From Serratia microhaemolytica (GTDB lineage Bacteria > Pseudomonadota > Gammaproteobacteria > Enterobacterales > Enterobacteriaceae): a stretch of 64,000 bases of DNA. The stretch is from positions 1 to 64,000 of the forward strand of contig NZ_SBEF01000005.1 of assembly GCF_004011885.1 (NCBI RefSeq), in the 5' to 3' direction. The notes under the pieces were generated by a model. It saw only the letters and a list, made by a program, of their open reading frames with translations. It did not search any database and was not told where the DNA came from. Position 1 is the stretch's first letter, and every line of letters begins with the position of its first letter. Shown one piece after another: positions 17,408-28,628 of this stretch. The translations under genes and the position numbers were made by a program.

Positions 17408-17418
17408 ATGTCCAATAA
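17197..17418 (+). CDS. Candidate leader ORF upstream of the permease
   Basis: ATG 17197 is preceded by GAGG seven bases away and opens 73 codons that end 11 bases inside the permease gene in another frame. The product (starting [14 protein letters not shown]) is mixed and has no recognisable domain. It could be a translated leader coupling ribosome movement to the hairpins, or a chance frame. The ribosome site and the overlap with the next start are the only support. Confidence 0.25.
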   Translation: MMGQFFTLAPVPAGIRCGRSDYGATKAALPCHLASLIPLFEFSPTLRSFPATLSFGVSTLRQAEGKGGLSNVQ

Positions 17419-18778
17419 TATCCATACCGCTGCGACAGGCAGCCAACGCCCTCAACTACGTAAAACACTGACTTTAATTCCGGTGATCATGATTGGTTTG
17501 GCTTATATGCAGCCAATGACCATTTTCGATACTTTCGGTATCGTTTCACATATTACCGATGGTCATGTGCCGACAGCGTATGCGTTTGCTTTGCTGGCGA
17601 TCCTGTTGACTGCATTCAGTTACGGTAAGTTGGTGCGTAAGTATCCTTCTGCTGGCTCTGCATATACCTATGCCCAGAAGTCGATCAATCCGCATGTCGG
17701 GTTTATGGTTGGCTGGTCGGCGATGCTTGACTACCTGCTGATGCCGATGATCAACATTCTGTTGGCGAGAACTTATCTGGAAGAGATTCTACCGGGCATT
17801 CCGCCGTGGATCTTTGTGTTGGTGCTGGTCGGTATTATGACGTTCGCTAACCTGCGTGGGATCAAGCTGGTGGCTAACCTGAACTCGATTATTGTTGTGG
17901 TGCAGGTCGCTATCATGGTGGTGTTTTTAGGCTTGGTGATCCACGGCGTCTGGTTGGGTGAGGGCGGCGGTACTCTGGTCAGTAGTCGGCCATTCTGGTC
18001 TGACAATGCGCATGTTGCCGCTATGCTGACCGGAGCGACTATCCTCTGTTTCTCGTTCTTGGGTTTTGATGGCCTTAGCTCACTGTCGGAAGAGACTAAA
18101 GATGCCGAGCGGGTGATCCCGAAGGCGATCTTCCTCACTGTGTTGATCGGCGGTGTGATTTTTATTGCGGTTTCTTACTTCGTGCAGCTTTATTTCCCTA
18201 ATGTGTCACACTTTAAGGATATTGAGTCTTCACAACCCGAGATTATGCTGTATGTCGCTGGCAAGTTGTTCCAGTCGGTGATTTTGGTGATCTCTTGTGC
18301 CACCGTGTTGGCTTCTGGTATGGCGGCTCATGCGGGTGTCTCGCGCTTAATGTATGTGATGGGGCGTGATGGTGTGTTGCCTGAGCGGTTCTTTGGCTAT
18401 CTGCATCCTAAGTGGCACACGCCAACGCTGAATGTGTTGCTGGTGGGGGTGATTGCGATATCGGCGATCTCGTTTAATCTGGCCACGGCGACTGCGCTGA
18501 TCAGCTTTGGTGCGCTGTTTGCGTTCACCTTTGTTAACTTGTCTGTGATTGCACAGTTCTATATTCGTGACAAACTGAATCGTACGCTTAAAGAGAAGTT
18601 CAGCTATCTGATCATGCCAATGCTCGGTACCTTGACGGTGAGTATGCTGTGGATCCACCAGGAGCGTAATGCGATGATACTGGGCTTGAGCTGGGCTGCG
18701 TTAGGTATCATTTACCTGGCTATTGTGACGCGCAGTTTCCGTTTGCCCGTGCCGCAAGCCAGCGAAGATGTCGGCTAA
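17408..18778 (+). CDS. APC-family amino acid/polyamine permease, PuuP-like
   Basis: Inner-membrane permease of the amino acid-polyamine-organocation family with about 12 hydrophobic segments in 456 residues. It resembles the putrescine importer PuuP along its whole length: [72 protein letters not shown] and [21 protein letters not shown] 17408 lies seven bases after a GGGGGGG-type ribosome site. Its position after hutFD suggests, but does not prove, transport of histidine, urocanate or a related amine; putrescine is the family-based alternative. It has its own terminator. Confidence 0.9.
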   Translation: MSNNIHTAATGSQRPQLRKTLTLIPVIMIGLAYMQPMTIFDTFGIVSHITDGHVPTAYAFALLAILLTAFSYGKLVRKYPSAGSAYTYAQKSINPHVGFMVGWSAMLDYLLMPMINILLARTYLEEILPGIPPWIFVLVLVGIMTFANLRGIKLVANLNSIIVVVQVAIMVVFLGLVIHGVWLGEGGGTLVSSRPFWSDNAHVAAMLTGATILCFSFLGFDGLSSLSEETKDAERVIPKAIFLTVLIGGVIFIAVSYFVQLYFPNVSHFKDIESSQPEIMLYVAGKLFQSVILVISCATVLASGMAAHAGVSRLMYVMGRDGVLPERFFGYLHPKWHTPTLNVLLVGVIAISAISFNLATATALISFGALFAFTFVNLSVIAQFYIRDKLNRTLKEKFSYLIMPMLGTLTVSMLWIHQERNAMILGLSWAALGIIYLAIVTRSFRLPVPQASEDVG

Positions 18779-18789
18779 CTGAGTATGTT

Positions 18790-18815
18790 CCCTCTCCTTG
18801 ATAAGGGGAGGGTTT
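18790..18815 (+). terminator. Terminator after the permease
   Basis: CCCTCTCC (18790-18797) pairs with GGGGAGGG (18805-18812) across a 7-base loop with one wobble, followed by TTT, 12 bases after the permease stop. The T tract is short but the position fits. Confidence 0.6.
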
Positions 18816-18973
18816 AAAGTCTTTGATTGTTTTTAAATAACCCCTTCCCAGTTCCCGGTTCGTAGTGGGAGCAGGGAAGGGGTTATTTTGCTTTAAGAAG
18901 GGGAATGACATAGACACGCACGCAGGTTACATACTGGTTTTGGTTAAAAAATGTTCGTTATCTTGTCCTGAGC
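18813..18973 (+). repeat. Dispersed repeat, copy B, with a 14-bp inverted repeat
   Basis: This is the second copy of the element at 284-446, in the same orientation and with the same landmark order. It contains AATAACCCCTTCCC at 18836-18849 and its exact reverse complement at 18874-18887, forming a strong stem with a 24-base loop that could also end the leftward sbcB transcript. It fills most of the gap between the permease and sbcB. No coding function is evident. Confidence 0.6.
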
Positions 18974-18989
18974 GCTCATTTCCACAAGG

Positions 18990-20420
18990 TCAACCAAGCA
19001 GATATTTGGCGTAATCAAACAGCGCTTTAAGTTGCTCTAACTTGGCTGGTTCACTGGCATAGCGGTGATAAAGTTCTTCCAGTTGCAGTAGATAGTGGCT
19101 GACGCGCTGTTCAGTTAATGTCTGCTGACGATACTGGAGCCAGCGGCGTTGTTCGCTGTCGTCCAGCGTATTCGGGTAGTTGCGTGCGCGGTAGCGAAAT
19201 AGCAGCTCGGCCATTCTGTTGTCGCTAAAGGTTAAATTGAGTGCCGGCAGATGTTGTGCTGGTGTTTGTTGGATGATCTGCATTGCGGCTTTATCGGCAT
19301 CACTGAAGAAACCGTCGTAGAGTCGGCGATCAACATCAGTCAGTGCGGGGAAGGGTTCTGCATCGGCAAACAGTGCCAGCACTTTTTCTCGCACTTCAGG
19401 GTGCTGTCGCAGCAGGTTGAGGTTGTCACGGCAACGTTGACGATCAATGCCCAGCCGCACCGCATTTTCTGGTAGCAGGGTTTTAGCCGGTGCTAACACC
19501 GGACATTTGTTGAGATGTACCAGTTTGATTGGTACTGCGGGTTCATCCGCTGACAAGTGATCTCGACGGGTGTAGAGGCGCTGGCGTAGTTCATCGCTGG
19601 TGAGTGTTAGCAATGGGCTGATATCTGTCGCCAGATCGCACATGATCACGGCATTTTTGTTGCTGGGATGCCAGGCAAGCGGTACCACCCAACTGGTGTT
19701 GCCGCGTAGCGCACCAAACATGCCAGAAACATGGACCAGTGGCGTCATTTCGGCAATGTTGATCAGCGGAGCCAGTTTGTGTTTGTGACGATGCTCAAAC
19801 AGATAGTTAAATAATCTGGGTTGCGCTTGCCGCACGAGGCGCGCAATTGCGATGGTGGCGTAGACATCAGACATTGCATCATGAGCCTGCTGATGTTCCA
19901 GATTATTGGCTTGTGTTAAGTGTTCCAGACGGAAACTCGGTAGTCCCTGTTCATTTTCCGGCCAGTTGATGCCCTCTGGACGTAGTGCATAGCAGGCACG
20001 CATCACATCCAGCAGATCCCAGCGTGAATTACCGTGTTGCCAACTGTAGGCGTAGGGATCATAGAAGCAGCGGTAGAAGATGTTGCGGCTTACTTCATCA
20101 TCAAAACGGATATTGTTGTAGCCGACGATGCAGGTGCCCGGTTGGCTGAAGGCGTGGTGGATTTGGCGGGCGAACTCCGCTTCATTGCTGCCTTTGGCGA
20201 GTGCTTGTTGTGGCGTGATGCCAGTTATCATCACCGCTTCCGGATCGGGCAGGTAGTCGTCGGCAGGCGCACAGTAACAGATCAGTGGTTGTTCAATCGG
20301 GTTGAGATCAGCGTCAGTACGAATACCGGCAAATTGAGCAGGGCGATCAAGCGATGGGCTTTTCCCAAAAGTTTCATAGTCATGGAAGTAGAATGTGTTC
20401 TGTTTCTGTTTGCCATTCAT
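18990..20420 (-). CDS. sbcB: Exodeoxyribonuclease I SbcB
   Basis: 3'-to-5' single-strand DNA exonuclease used in mismatch repair and recombination. The 476-residue length is normal. The DnaQ-type active site shows as FYFHDYETFG near residue 10 (Asp and Glu metal ligands), GYNNIRFDDEVSRNIFYRC near residue 98 and HDAMSDVYATIAIARL near residue 180. The C-terminal SH3-like and helical regions follow (NDNLR/RDNLNLLRQHPEVR). It is a single gene, followed by the dispersed repeat. Confidence 0.96.
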   Translation of the reverse strand: MNGKQKQNTFYFHDYETFGKSPSLDRPAQFAGIRTDADLNPIEQPLICYCAPADDYLPDPEAVMITGITPQQALAKGSNEAEFARQIHHAFSQPGTCIVGYNNIRFDDEVSRNIFYRCFYDPYAYSWQHGNSRWDLLDVMRACYALRPEGINWPENEQGLPSFRLEHLTQANNLEHQQAHDAMSDVYATIAIARLVRQAQPRLFNYLFEHRHKHKLAPLINIAEMTPLVHVSGMFGALRGNTSWVVPLAWHPSNKNAVIMCDLATDISPLLTLTSDELRQRLYTRRDHLSADEPAVPIKLVHLNKCPVLAPAKTLLPENAVRLGIDRQRCRDNLNLLRQHPEVREKVLALFADAEPFPALTDVDRRLYDGFFSDADKAAMQIIQQTPAQHLPALNLTFSDNRMAELLFRYRARNYPNTLDDSEQRRWLQYRQQTLTEQRVSHYLLQLEELYHRYASEPAKLEQLKALFDYAKYLLG

Positions 20421-20542
20421 GTTGTCTTGCTGTCCAGCAGTGGGCTACTCTGCCCAAGTTTTGCCAATATTTCATTGGTGAGTTCAGCCAGATGCTTAAC
20501 GGGCGATATGGCTGGTTTAACACGCTAGTGCTGAGAAGATGC

Positions 20543-20584
20543 GGCCATGATAGCGAGTGTATCTGCATCATGGCCAATTTTTTG
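20543..20584 (+). terminator. Strong plus-strand terminator without an upstream gene
   Basis: GGCCATGAT (20543-20551) pairs perfectly with ATCATGGCC (20567-20575), followed by AATTTTTT. In this orientation it would end rightward RNA, but both flanking genes (sbcB, roxA) run leftward and no plausible rightward gene precedes it. It could end a small RNA, or act on antisense transcription from sbcB. Confidence 0.6.
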
Positions 20585-20636
20585 TGTTGCTTTTTAATGC
20601 GTTGTCTTTGTTTGATTAAGTCGCTAATTGAGCGAT

Positions 20637-21758
20637 TTAATCTTTAAAGTACCAGTAACCACTGTTGATCAGTTCAGTCAGCGTAGACAAAAACGGTAGG
20701 TCGTGTAGCGCATCGGCGAGTTGATCGGCACTGATCACCCAGTGTTGGCATAACTGTTCACTGCCGTGTTGATGGTGGGCATTGATTTTTTCACCATTAA
20801 CAAACAGTTGCTCACCGATACTTAAGACACGTAAACCACCAAGACGTTGCAGACGTTCCCCTGCCAGCAATAGTTGATGCACTTCATCACACTGATAAGG
20901 CGGCTCGGGTGGTGCAACATCGAGTTCGTGCCGTGGCTGTGAGATAAATTCACCCAGCCAGTGTGTAAAGTGTTCAGGTTGTTGTACTAGGTCGATGATC
21001 ATCTGGCGCAGTTTATCGACTTCATGTGGCAAGATTTCAGCCGCTTGTCGCCGTGGCTGAAGATCAGCATCGCGGTAGCGTTCGCTCCCCAACTCTTGCT
21101 CCAGAATGTGATCGGCATAGCTGCTGAGCAGTTCGCGACCATTAGGGGCTCGTAGCCCAACCGAGTAGTTGAGCGAGTTTTCCAGTGAGTCGCCTTCATG
21201 CGGAAAGTTAGGCGGGATGTAGAGAATATCACCCGGTGCGAGCTCTTCATCAATGATCGCTTCAAACGGTGCCACTTGCAGGAGATCAGGATGGGGGCAG
21301 TGCTGTTTCAGTGGCAAGTTTTCGCCGACACGCCAGCGGCGGCGGCCACTGCCTTGGATGATGAAGACATCATACTGATCAATATGTGGACCAACACCAC
21401 CGCCAGGCACTGAGAATGAGATCATCAAATCATCAACACGCCAGTCCGGTAATTGGCGAAACGGTTGCATTAAGGCGCTAGAGGGTTCGTGCCAGTGGTT
21501 GACCGCTTGCACCAGTAACGACCAGTTATTTTCACCAAGATGGTCATAGCTTTCAAATGGGCCATGAGCCACTTGCCAGCGGCCATTATGATGGCTGACT
21601 AAACGGCTATCGACTTCATTTTCCATTGCAAGCCCGGCAAGTTCGTCGGCAGAGATGGGATCAACAAAGTTTTTGAAACCAGACTTCAGGACCACAGGGC
21701 GCTTTTGCCAATAATGTTGTAAAAAGTCGCTCCAGTTGAGATTAAGCAGGTAATCCAT
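20637..21758 (-). CDS. roxA: Ribosomal protein uL16 arginine hydroxylase RoxA (YcfD)
   Basis: JmjC-type Fe(II)/2-oxoglutarate oxygenase that hydroxylates an arginine of ribosomal protein uL16. The 373 residues show FWQKRP-like HYWQKRPVVLKS near the start, the iron-binding HIDQYDVF near residue 126 and the distal His in YIPPNFPHEGDS near residue 188, then a helical dimerisation region and a C-terminal winged-helix-like part. It lies next to phoQ as in E. coli. Confidence 0.95.
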   Translation of the reverse strand: MDYLLNLNWSDFLQHYWQKRPVVLKSGFKNFVDPISADELAGLAMENEVDSRLVSHHNGRWQVAHGPFESYDHLGENNWSLLVQAVNHWHEPSSALMQPFRQLPDWRVDDLMISFSVPGGGVGPHIDQYDVFIIQGSGRRRWRVGENLPLKQHCPHPDLLQVAPFEAIIDEELAPGDILYIPPNFPHEGDSLENSLNYSVGLRAPNGRELLSSYADHILEQELGSERYRDADLQPRRQAAEILPHEVDKLRQMIIDLVQQPEHFTHWLGEFISQPRHELDVAPPEPPYQCDEVHQLLLAGERLQRLGGLRVLSIGEQLFVNGEKINAHHQHGSEQLCQHWVISADQLADALHDLPFLSTLTELINSGYWYFKD

Positions 21759-21856
21759 AGGCTATTCCAAGAGTCAGTGGGCTGGCAGAAATTATACACT
21801 GAAATGGCTTGGAGTTGCTGCCTGCTAATTGGCTTTTGTCGGTGGATCCTCGGCTG

Positions 21857-23311
21857 TTATTTGCTGATTGTCGCAGTATCATGCTGGTTGCCAAAGGTAA
21901 CCGCTACCCGTGCGCCACCCAATGGGCTGTCAGTAATGGTGATGTGGCCGTTATACTGTTCGATGATTTCGGCAGCAACCGATAAGCCTAAACCTTGCCC
22001 GGGGCGCAGCGTATCGATGCGTTGGCCGCGCTGGAAAATAAGTTTGCGTTTGCTTTTGGGAATACCTGGCCCGTCATCATCGATCACGATAGTGAGGTAG
22101 TTGTTGGAGTGCAGTGAGCTGACTTCGACAAACTCTAGGCAATATTTGCAGGCGTTTTCTAGAATATTGCCCATAATTTCGACGAAATCATTTTTCTCAC
22201 CGACAAAGGTCACTTCAGGTGAAATGTCGATGGTGATCGCCACGCCTTTGCGCTGGTAAACTTTATTCAGCGCCAGGCTGAGTTTATCTAATAGTGGTGA
22301 TATGGAGTGAATTTCACGTGTTAGCGTGGTTTGCCCCGATTTAATGCTGGCTCGATGCAGGTAATAGCCGATCTGTTGTGATATTCGGCTAATTTGTTCC
22401 TGCATAATCGGTTCACACTCTTCAATCGAGGTGTGTTTACCTGAACGCAGGGAGCGCAGCGTGGTTTGCAGTACGGCCAGTGGTGTCTTCAGGCTGTGGG
22501 TCAGATCGGAGAGGGTGGTGCGATATTTGGTATAGCGCCGGCGTTCATTGCCGACCAGGATGTTGAGATTGCGCACTAGGCTGCGTAACTCGTTGGGTAA
22601 GTTCTCATTTAGCTGTTCGCGTTCGCCATTTTCCAGTTCCCGCACTTGCTTGACCAGCGTCTTAATCGGGCGCAGGCTCCAGTACGCGGCTAGCCATAAT
22701 AGCGGTAATACTAGCAGCAAATTAGCCAGTAACACGTAGCTGAACCATTCCCACACCATATCAGCATGTTGAAACTCTTGCGGGATGCTGTCTACCACAG
22801 CGATAGTGAGTGCCGGTAACAGCGGGGTGGCGGCATAGGTATTGACGGCAACTGAGAGTGTTAATCCGTTCTGGGTGTTGGTGTTGTAGTTTTTTAGCAG
22901 TGCCTGAGCTTTAAGATTGCCACTCAACAGTTGGCGACCGGTATGGGTGTCGGTGTCGATCTCATAAAAACCCGGCTCAGTTAACCACTCTTTGCGGATC
23001 AGTCTTTCCAGCTCCGGTATTTTGCGCTGGCTCCACAGTAGATTGCCTCTATCATCATAGATGAACACCAGGGTTGCGGAGTCGAGTATCTGATCGGGCG
23101 GGAGTACCAGAGTCAATTTTTGATCTTGCCACTGAGCGAGATTAAAAAAGAGATTGCTCTCTGTGCGTAGCAGTCGGAAGGAGGTTTTATCAAAGCTAAT
23201 CAGATAGCCAACCACCGCTACCACACCATAAGAGAGCGAAAGCGCCATGACCACCCCCGCAGTGGCCATGAGAAAACGTGCGCGAAGGGAAAAGGGTTTT
23301 TTATTGAACAT
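21857..23311 (-). CDS. phoQ: Sensor histidine kinase PhoQ
   Basis: Membrane kinase/phosphatase that senses low Mg2+, acid pH and cationic antimicrobial peptides and controls PhoP. In 484 residues it has a first membrane helix (residues about 15-40), a periplasmic PAS-like domain, a second helix near residues 190-215, a HAMP region, the dimerisation box [17 protein letters not shown] with the phospho-His near residue 270, and the ATP-binding boxes [18 protein letters not shown] and GQGLGLSVA. It follows phoP by five bases, so the pair is one operon. Confidence 0.96.
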   Translation of the reverse strand: MFNKKPFSLRARFLMATAGVVMALSLSYGVVAVVGYLISFDKTSFRLLRTESNLFFNLAQWQDQKLTLVLPPDQILDSATLVFIYDDRGNLLWSQRKIPELERLIRKEWLTEPGFYEIDTDTHTGRQLLSGNLKAQALLKNYNTNTQNGLTLSVAVNTYAATPLLPALTIAVVDSIPQEFQHADMVWEWFSYVLLANLLLVLPLLWLAAYWSLRPIKTLVKQVRELENGEREQLNENLPNELRSLVRNLNILVGNERRRYTKYRTTLSDLTHSLKTPLAVLQTTLRSLRSGKHTSIEECEPIMQEQISRISQQIGYYLHRASIKSGQTTLTREIHSISPLLDKLSLALNKVYQRKGVAITIDISPEVTFVGEKNDFVEIMGNILENACKYCLEFVEVSSLHSNNYLTIVIDDDGPGIPKSKRKLIFQRGQRIDTLRPGQGLGLSVAAEIIEQYNGHITITDSPLGGARVAVTFGNQHDTATISK

Positions 23312-23316
23312 ACTGT

Positions 23317-23994
23317 TCAGTCGGCTTCGAGATCAAAACGATAGCCTTGTCCACGAACGGTGGTGATCACCTCATGTGGATATTCAGCTTGTATTTTCCT
23401 GCGCACTCGACCCATTAAAACGTCAATGGTGTGACTTTCGCGTAGTTCGGCATCCGGGTAGAGTTGCAGCATTAAGGCATCTCTCTTCACCAGCTTGCCC
23501 GCATTACGCATTAGCGTTTCGACGATGGTGTATTCAAAACCAGTCAATTTTATCCGCTGCTCATTAACTTTGAACTCACGGCGCGATAGATCAATCTGGA
23601 ATGGCGGAATATCAATCAACTGTGATGCCAGGCCACTGTTGCGACGCAGCAGCACTTGCATTCGAGCGATCAACTCTTCTAGATGGAACGGTTTGGTGAC
23701 GTAGTCATCGGCACCGGCTTCTAACACAGCAACCTTATCTTGCCAGCTTTCGCGAGCAGTCAATACCAAAATAGGCAGTTTCATCTGGCGGTAACGCCAA
23801 CGCTCGATCAAGCTAAGGCCATCTTCATCAGGCAGCCCAAGATCGATAATGGCAATATCAGGAATGTGTTCTAGTAGAAAATAATCTGCTTCTTTTGCGT
23901 CCTGGGCTACATCAACCTGGTGCCCCAGTTCACGCATTTGCACAGAGAGATGGTGGCGCAATAAAGCATTATCTTCAACAATCAGCACTCGCAT
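23317..23994 (-). CDS. phoP: Response regulator PhoP
   Basis: OmpR-family regulator of Mg2+ transport and envelope modification genes. The receiver domain begins [16 protein letters not shown], with the phospho-Asp in [13 protein letters not shown] near residue 51 and Lys in YVTKPFH. The winged-helix domain ends with the recognition helix and wing in [17 protein letters not shown] and [12 protein letters not shown] 23994 follows AGGAG by seven bases and gives 225 residues; a longer open frame adds non-family residues. I found no clear PhoP box upstream. Confidence 0.96.
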   Translation of the reverse strand: MRVLIVEDNALLRHHLSVQMRELGHQVDVAQDAKEADYFLLEHIPDIAIIDLGLPDEDGLSLIERWRYRQMKLPILVLTARESWQDKVAVLEAGADDYVTKPFHLEELIARMQVLLRRNSGLASQLIDIPPFQIDLSRREFKVNEQRIKLTGFEYTIVETLMRNAGKLVKRDALMLQLYPDAELRESHTIDVLMGRVRRKIQAEYPHEVITTVRGQGYRFDLEAD

Positions 23995-24579
23995 GGAAAA
24001 ACTCCTGTTAATACATGGGTGAAATTCCAACAACCCAAGTTTGAGGGGAATGTATTTTCAGCACTTAAGATAACAACACGCAGAAACGTCATTGTTACTC
24101 AAACTCTTAACTATCTACCCTGATTACTCAAAAACAGCAGTAGCGCGGTTACCACAACATCACACCCGCTACAGCCGTAAGCACCTCGACGGTTCGACGA
24201 GGACGTCAATCCTTTGAGACTCAAACGAAAGAGAACGAACGTTATCATCTTGATTTGGCGGATTGATTATTAACCATCATGATTAAACGTGGGATAAATA
24301 ACACAATAGAAAAATTGAACCAAGATTAAGTGGTTAGCAGATATTAGCAGAATTGAAAGAATTGATACATATTAATTCTGAAAAAGGCAATAATGGACTG
24401 ATTAAACAGCATTATTGCCTTTTTTGTTACAGGAATGACACATAATTTCTAAACAAACAGACATCAATTTACCCGCTGCATTACGCAGTGCAGGCGAGTT
24501 ATTACTCTTTTATTGATCGTTATCGCAGCAAATTCTGTGTATAAAAAAAGCATACATTAATCTTAACGCTGAAATCCAC
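23995..24579. other. phoP/purB intergenic region
   Basis: This 585-base gap, unusually long for the neighbourhood, must hold the phoP promoter. It contains a bidirectional terminator at 24381-24425 and a short CCTCG/CGAGG hairpin near 24190. No protein-coding frame is convincing. I searched for the GTTTA-N5-GTTTA PhoP box in both orientations and saw only single half-sites. Confidence 0.5.
24381..24425. terminator. Bidirectional terminator between purB and phoP
   Basis: AAAAAGGCAATAATG (24381-24395) is the exact reverse complement of CATTATTGCCTTTTT (24410-24424), a 15-bp stem with a 14-base loop flanked by A and T tracts on both sides. It should end the leftward mnmA-hflD-purB transcript. 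Confidence 0.9.
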
Positions 24580-25962
<1,383 letters not shown>

Positions 25963-26598
25963 CTAGCAAGATTCACAGTGAGCGATCAGGTCTTTTGCCT
26001 GTTTGATCAGGCGGTTACGGGAAAAGATAAATTGTAGGCGTCTACCACCGACCTGCTTCCACAACACGGCAGCACGGATACCTGCGAGCAGGGTCGCACG
26101 CACTTTAGCTTGAACTAATGGGTTTTGCAGCATCGTAGCGGAACCGGTGACCTGTAGTCGCGGCCCCAATGGTGAGATAACATCGACATAAATTGAAGCT
26201 AATGCGTTGATGATGGTGTCTGAAGCCAACTCAAAGTGGCTGAGTTGGCGTTCGAGTTGCTTTAACCGTTCGGCCAGTTGTGCCATTACCGGTTGATTGG
26301 CTTTCAATTTGCTTTCCAGCATCATGATGCCCAGGCTGTACCGGGTCAGTTCAGCGCCTGCACCTTTGCCACCGCCGTAAAGCATCGTTAGCAGTGATTC
26401 TAGGCCGATCTGTAACTGCGACAGTTCTCCACCGAATACTTCCAGGGTTGAGTTGGGGTTGATTTGCAGCAGACTATTGAGCATACAGAGAAAAGCTGTT
26501 TGATCGGTTTGTCCTTCATGCGCGAGCTGTTGCACCAGTCGGGCAGATTGACTGATCCCGGCCAGTGCTAACGTGATGTCATAGTAGTTTTTCGCCAC
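25963..26598 (-). CDS. hflD: HflD (lysogenisation regulator family)
   Basis: Membrane-associated helical protein. In E. coli it interferes with lambda CII, and its wider cellular role is unclear. The 211 residues begin [27 protein letters not shown] and include LGPRLQVTG and [13 protein letters not shown], typical of the family. It sits two bases after mnmA and 12 before purB, the conserved operon position, so it is probably translated together with both. Confidence 0.93.
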   Translation of the reverse strand: MAKNYYDITLALAGISQSARLVQQLAHEGQTDQTAFLCMLNSLLQINPNSTLEVFGGELSQLQIGLESLLTMLYGGGKGAGAELTRYSLGIMMLESKLKANQPVMAQLAERLKQLERQLSHFELASDTIINALASIYVDVISPLGPRLQVTGSATMLQNPLVQAKVRATLLAGIRAAVLWKQVGGRRLQFIFSRNRLIKQAKDLIAHCESC

Positions 26599-26600
26599 GG

Positions 26601-27704
26601 TTACTCCTGCAAATGCTGTTCAATAATGCCGCCACCCAGGCAGATCTGATCACGATAAAACACGGCAGATTGACCCGGTGTGACAGCGGCAACCGGCTGT
26701 TCAAAACGTACCTCGATGCGGTCGCTGTCAATCGGTGTGATCAGGCAGGGAATATCTTGCTGACGATAACGGGTTTTTACCGTGCAATGCAGCGGCTGTA
26801 ATAGTGGTAGACGATCGACCCAGTGTAACTGCTGGGCGATGAGCCCGACGGACATTAACCGTGGGTGGTCATGCCCTTGTGCTACGATCAGCACATTGTT
26901 GGCCACATCTTTATCCACCACGTACCACGGTTCTTCGCTGGCTTCTTTCAGGCCACCAATGCCCAACCCTTTGCGCTGCCCCAACGTGTGATACATCAAC
27001 CCTTGATGTTCGCCAAGATGCTGCCCATCGACAGAGACAATCGCACCTGGCTGAGCAGGCAGATAACGCGCGAGGAAATCACGGAATTTACGTTCACCAA
27101 TGAAACAGATACCGGTCGAATCTTTTTTCTTGGCGGTGACCAGTTCCAACTGCTCTGCGATACGGCGCACTTGCGGTTTTTCTAACTCACCAATAGGAAA
27201 CAGGCTTTGCGCTACCTGCTGGTGGCTAAGGGTATAGAGGAAATAGCTTTGATCTTTGTTGCTGTCTACACCGCGCAGCAAACGGCTTTTTCCGTCCACG
27301 GTGTCGCGGCGAACATAGTGACCGGTGGCAATATAGTCTGCGGCCAGATCTTCAGCAGCAAATTGTAGAAAAGCTTTGAACTTGATCTCTTTGTTACACA
27401 GAATATCTGGGTTGGGAGTGCGTCCAGCTTGATACTCTTGCAGAAACAGGGCGAAAACGTTATCCCAATATTCGGCAGCAAAGTTGACCGTGTGTAATTT
27501 AATACCCAGCTTATCGCATACCGCTTGTGCGTCAGCGAGATCTGTCGCTGCTGAGCAGTACTCCTCGTTGTCATCCTCTTCCCAGTTTTTCATGAACAAC
27601 CCAGCGACTTGATAGCCCTGTTGTTGTAGCAGATAGGCAGCAACGGAGGAGTCAACACCACCGGACATTCCTACAATCACTTTTTTTTGGCTGTTGTCTG
27701 ACAT
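26601..27704 (-). CDS. mnmA: tRNA 2-thiouridylase MnmA
   Basis: Adds sulfur to U34 of tRNA-Glu, -Gln and -Lys, using ATP and the IscS/Tus relay. The 367 residues carry the PP-loop [18 protein letters not shown] near residue 10, the catalytic Cys in [11 protein letters not shown] near residue 102, and the second Cys in [15 protein letters not shown] near residue 199. In E. coli nudJ lies between mnmA and rluE. Here only 109 non-coding bases separate them. Confidence 0.97.
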   Translation of the reverse strand: MSDNSQKKVIVGMSGGVDSSVAAYLLQQQGYQVAGLFMKNWEEDDNEEYCSAATDLADAQAVCDKLGIKLHTVNFAAEYWDNVFALFLQEYQAGRTPNPDILCNKEIKFKAFLQFAAEDLAADYIATGHYVRRDTVDGKSRLLRGVDSNKDQSYFLYTLSHQQVAQSLFPIGELEKPQVRRIAEQLELVTAKKKDSTGICFIGERKFRDFLARYLPAQPGAIVSVDGQHLGEHQGLMYHTLGQRKGLGIGGLKEASEEPWYVVDKDVANNVLIVAQGHDHPRLMSVGLIAQQLHWVDRLPLLQPLHCTVKTRYRQQDIPCLITPIDSDRIEVRFEQPVAAVTPGQSAVFYRDQICLGGGIIEQHLQE

Positions 27705-27813
27705 CGGCGTCTCATCACTATATACGCTAAAAAACCATTAGCTAAAAAACCAGCGCCGGATTCTAGCATGTTGGTTAGGCGGCTGCATCACTGTCACTCG
27801 CTTCGGCTGCGTT

Positions 27814-28470
27814 TTACTTTAGTGTGAGGTATCGCCATTCACCAGGCGGCAAGGCATCAAGGGTAAAGTCACCGACCCGATAACGGATCAAACGGAGTGT
27901 CGGGAAGCCGATATGCGCAGTCATGCGGCGTACTTGCCGGTTTCTGCCCTCGTGTAGCGTTAGCTTTAACCAACTGGTAGGTATTGATAGACGCTGGCGG
28001 ATAGGTGGAAAGCGCGGCCATAACCACGCTGGTTCGGTGACTCGCTCCACAGTTGCGGGCAGTGTCGGCCCATCGTTGAGTGTGATGCCGCGACGCAGCA
28101 AGAGTAAATCGCTCTCTTGTGGCTCGCCCTCGACCTGTGCGTAATAGACTTTGCCGGTGCGTTTGCCCGGTTGGGTCAGTTGCGCCTGGAACTTGCCGTT
28201 GTTGGTTAAAACCAGCAGGCCTTCACTGTCACGATCAAGACGACCGGCAGCATAGAAGCCGGTATGTGGAATGAAATCTTTTAACGTGCTGCGACCATCC
28301 TGATCGGTAAACTGGGTCAGTACATCAAACGGTTTATTGAACAGGATCACCGCGCTGGCTGATGCAGGAAACACACGGCGAGGTGAGTAGCTGGGGTTTT
28401 TTCTTTTAGTTAATTGATTTTTAGCTGGATATTTTTGCATGATGGTCTGGGCCATGAATAACTGGCGCAT
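27814..28470 (-). CDS. rluE: 23S rRNA pseudouridine(2457) synthase RluE
   Basis: Forms pseudouridine 2457 in 23S rRNA. The protein is of the RsuA family without an S4 domain, with the catalytic motif [17 protein letters not shown] near residue 75, VEGEPQESD and [21 protein letters not shown] in the C-terminal half. The open frame extends 39 residues upstream. I start at [13 protein letters not shown] because it parallels the E. coli N-terminus and gives 218 residues. It diverges from icd. Confidence 0.94.
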   Translation of the reverse strand: MRQLFMAQTIMQKYPAKNQLTKRKNPSYSPRRVFPASASAVILFNKPFDVLTQFTDQDGRSTLKDFIPHTGFYAAGRLDRDSEGLLVLTNNGKFQAQLTQPGKRTGKVYYAQVEGEPQESDLLLLRRGITLNDGPTLPATVERVTEPAWLWPRFPPIRQRLSIPTSWLKLTLHEGRNRQVRRMTAHIGFPTLRLIRYRVGDFTLDALPPGEWRYLTLK

Positions 28471-28628
28471 TATACACCGGAAATGATTTAAAGTGGCAGT
28501 TACGATAGGTGACATTGTTACCAAATAGCTGTCGTCGTTGTGATTGGCGCAAGCGAGATATTCAAGTAGTATGAGCTGAGATCTCACAAGTCATTAACAA
28601 AATATGAATTTGAAGAAAGGAGAGGTTG

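Noticed and set aside
20354-20647. Plus-strand 97-codon frame across the sbcB/roxA gap
   Set aside because: Largely antisense to the sbcB start; composition not protein-like. The terminator inside it is kept as a separate observation.
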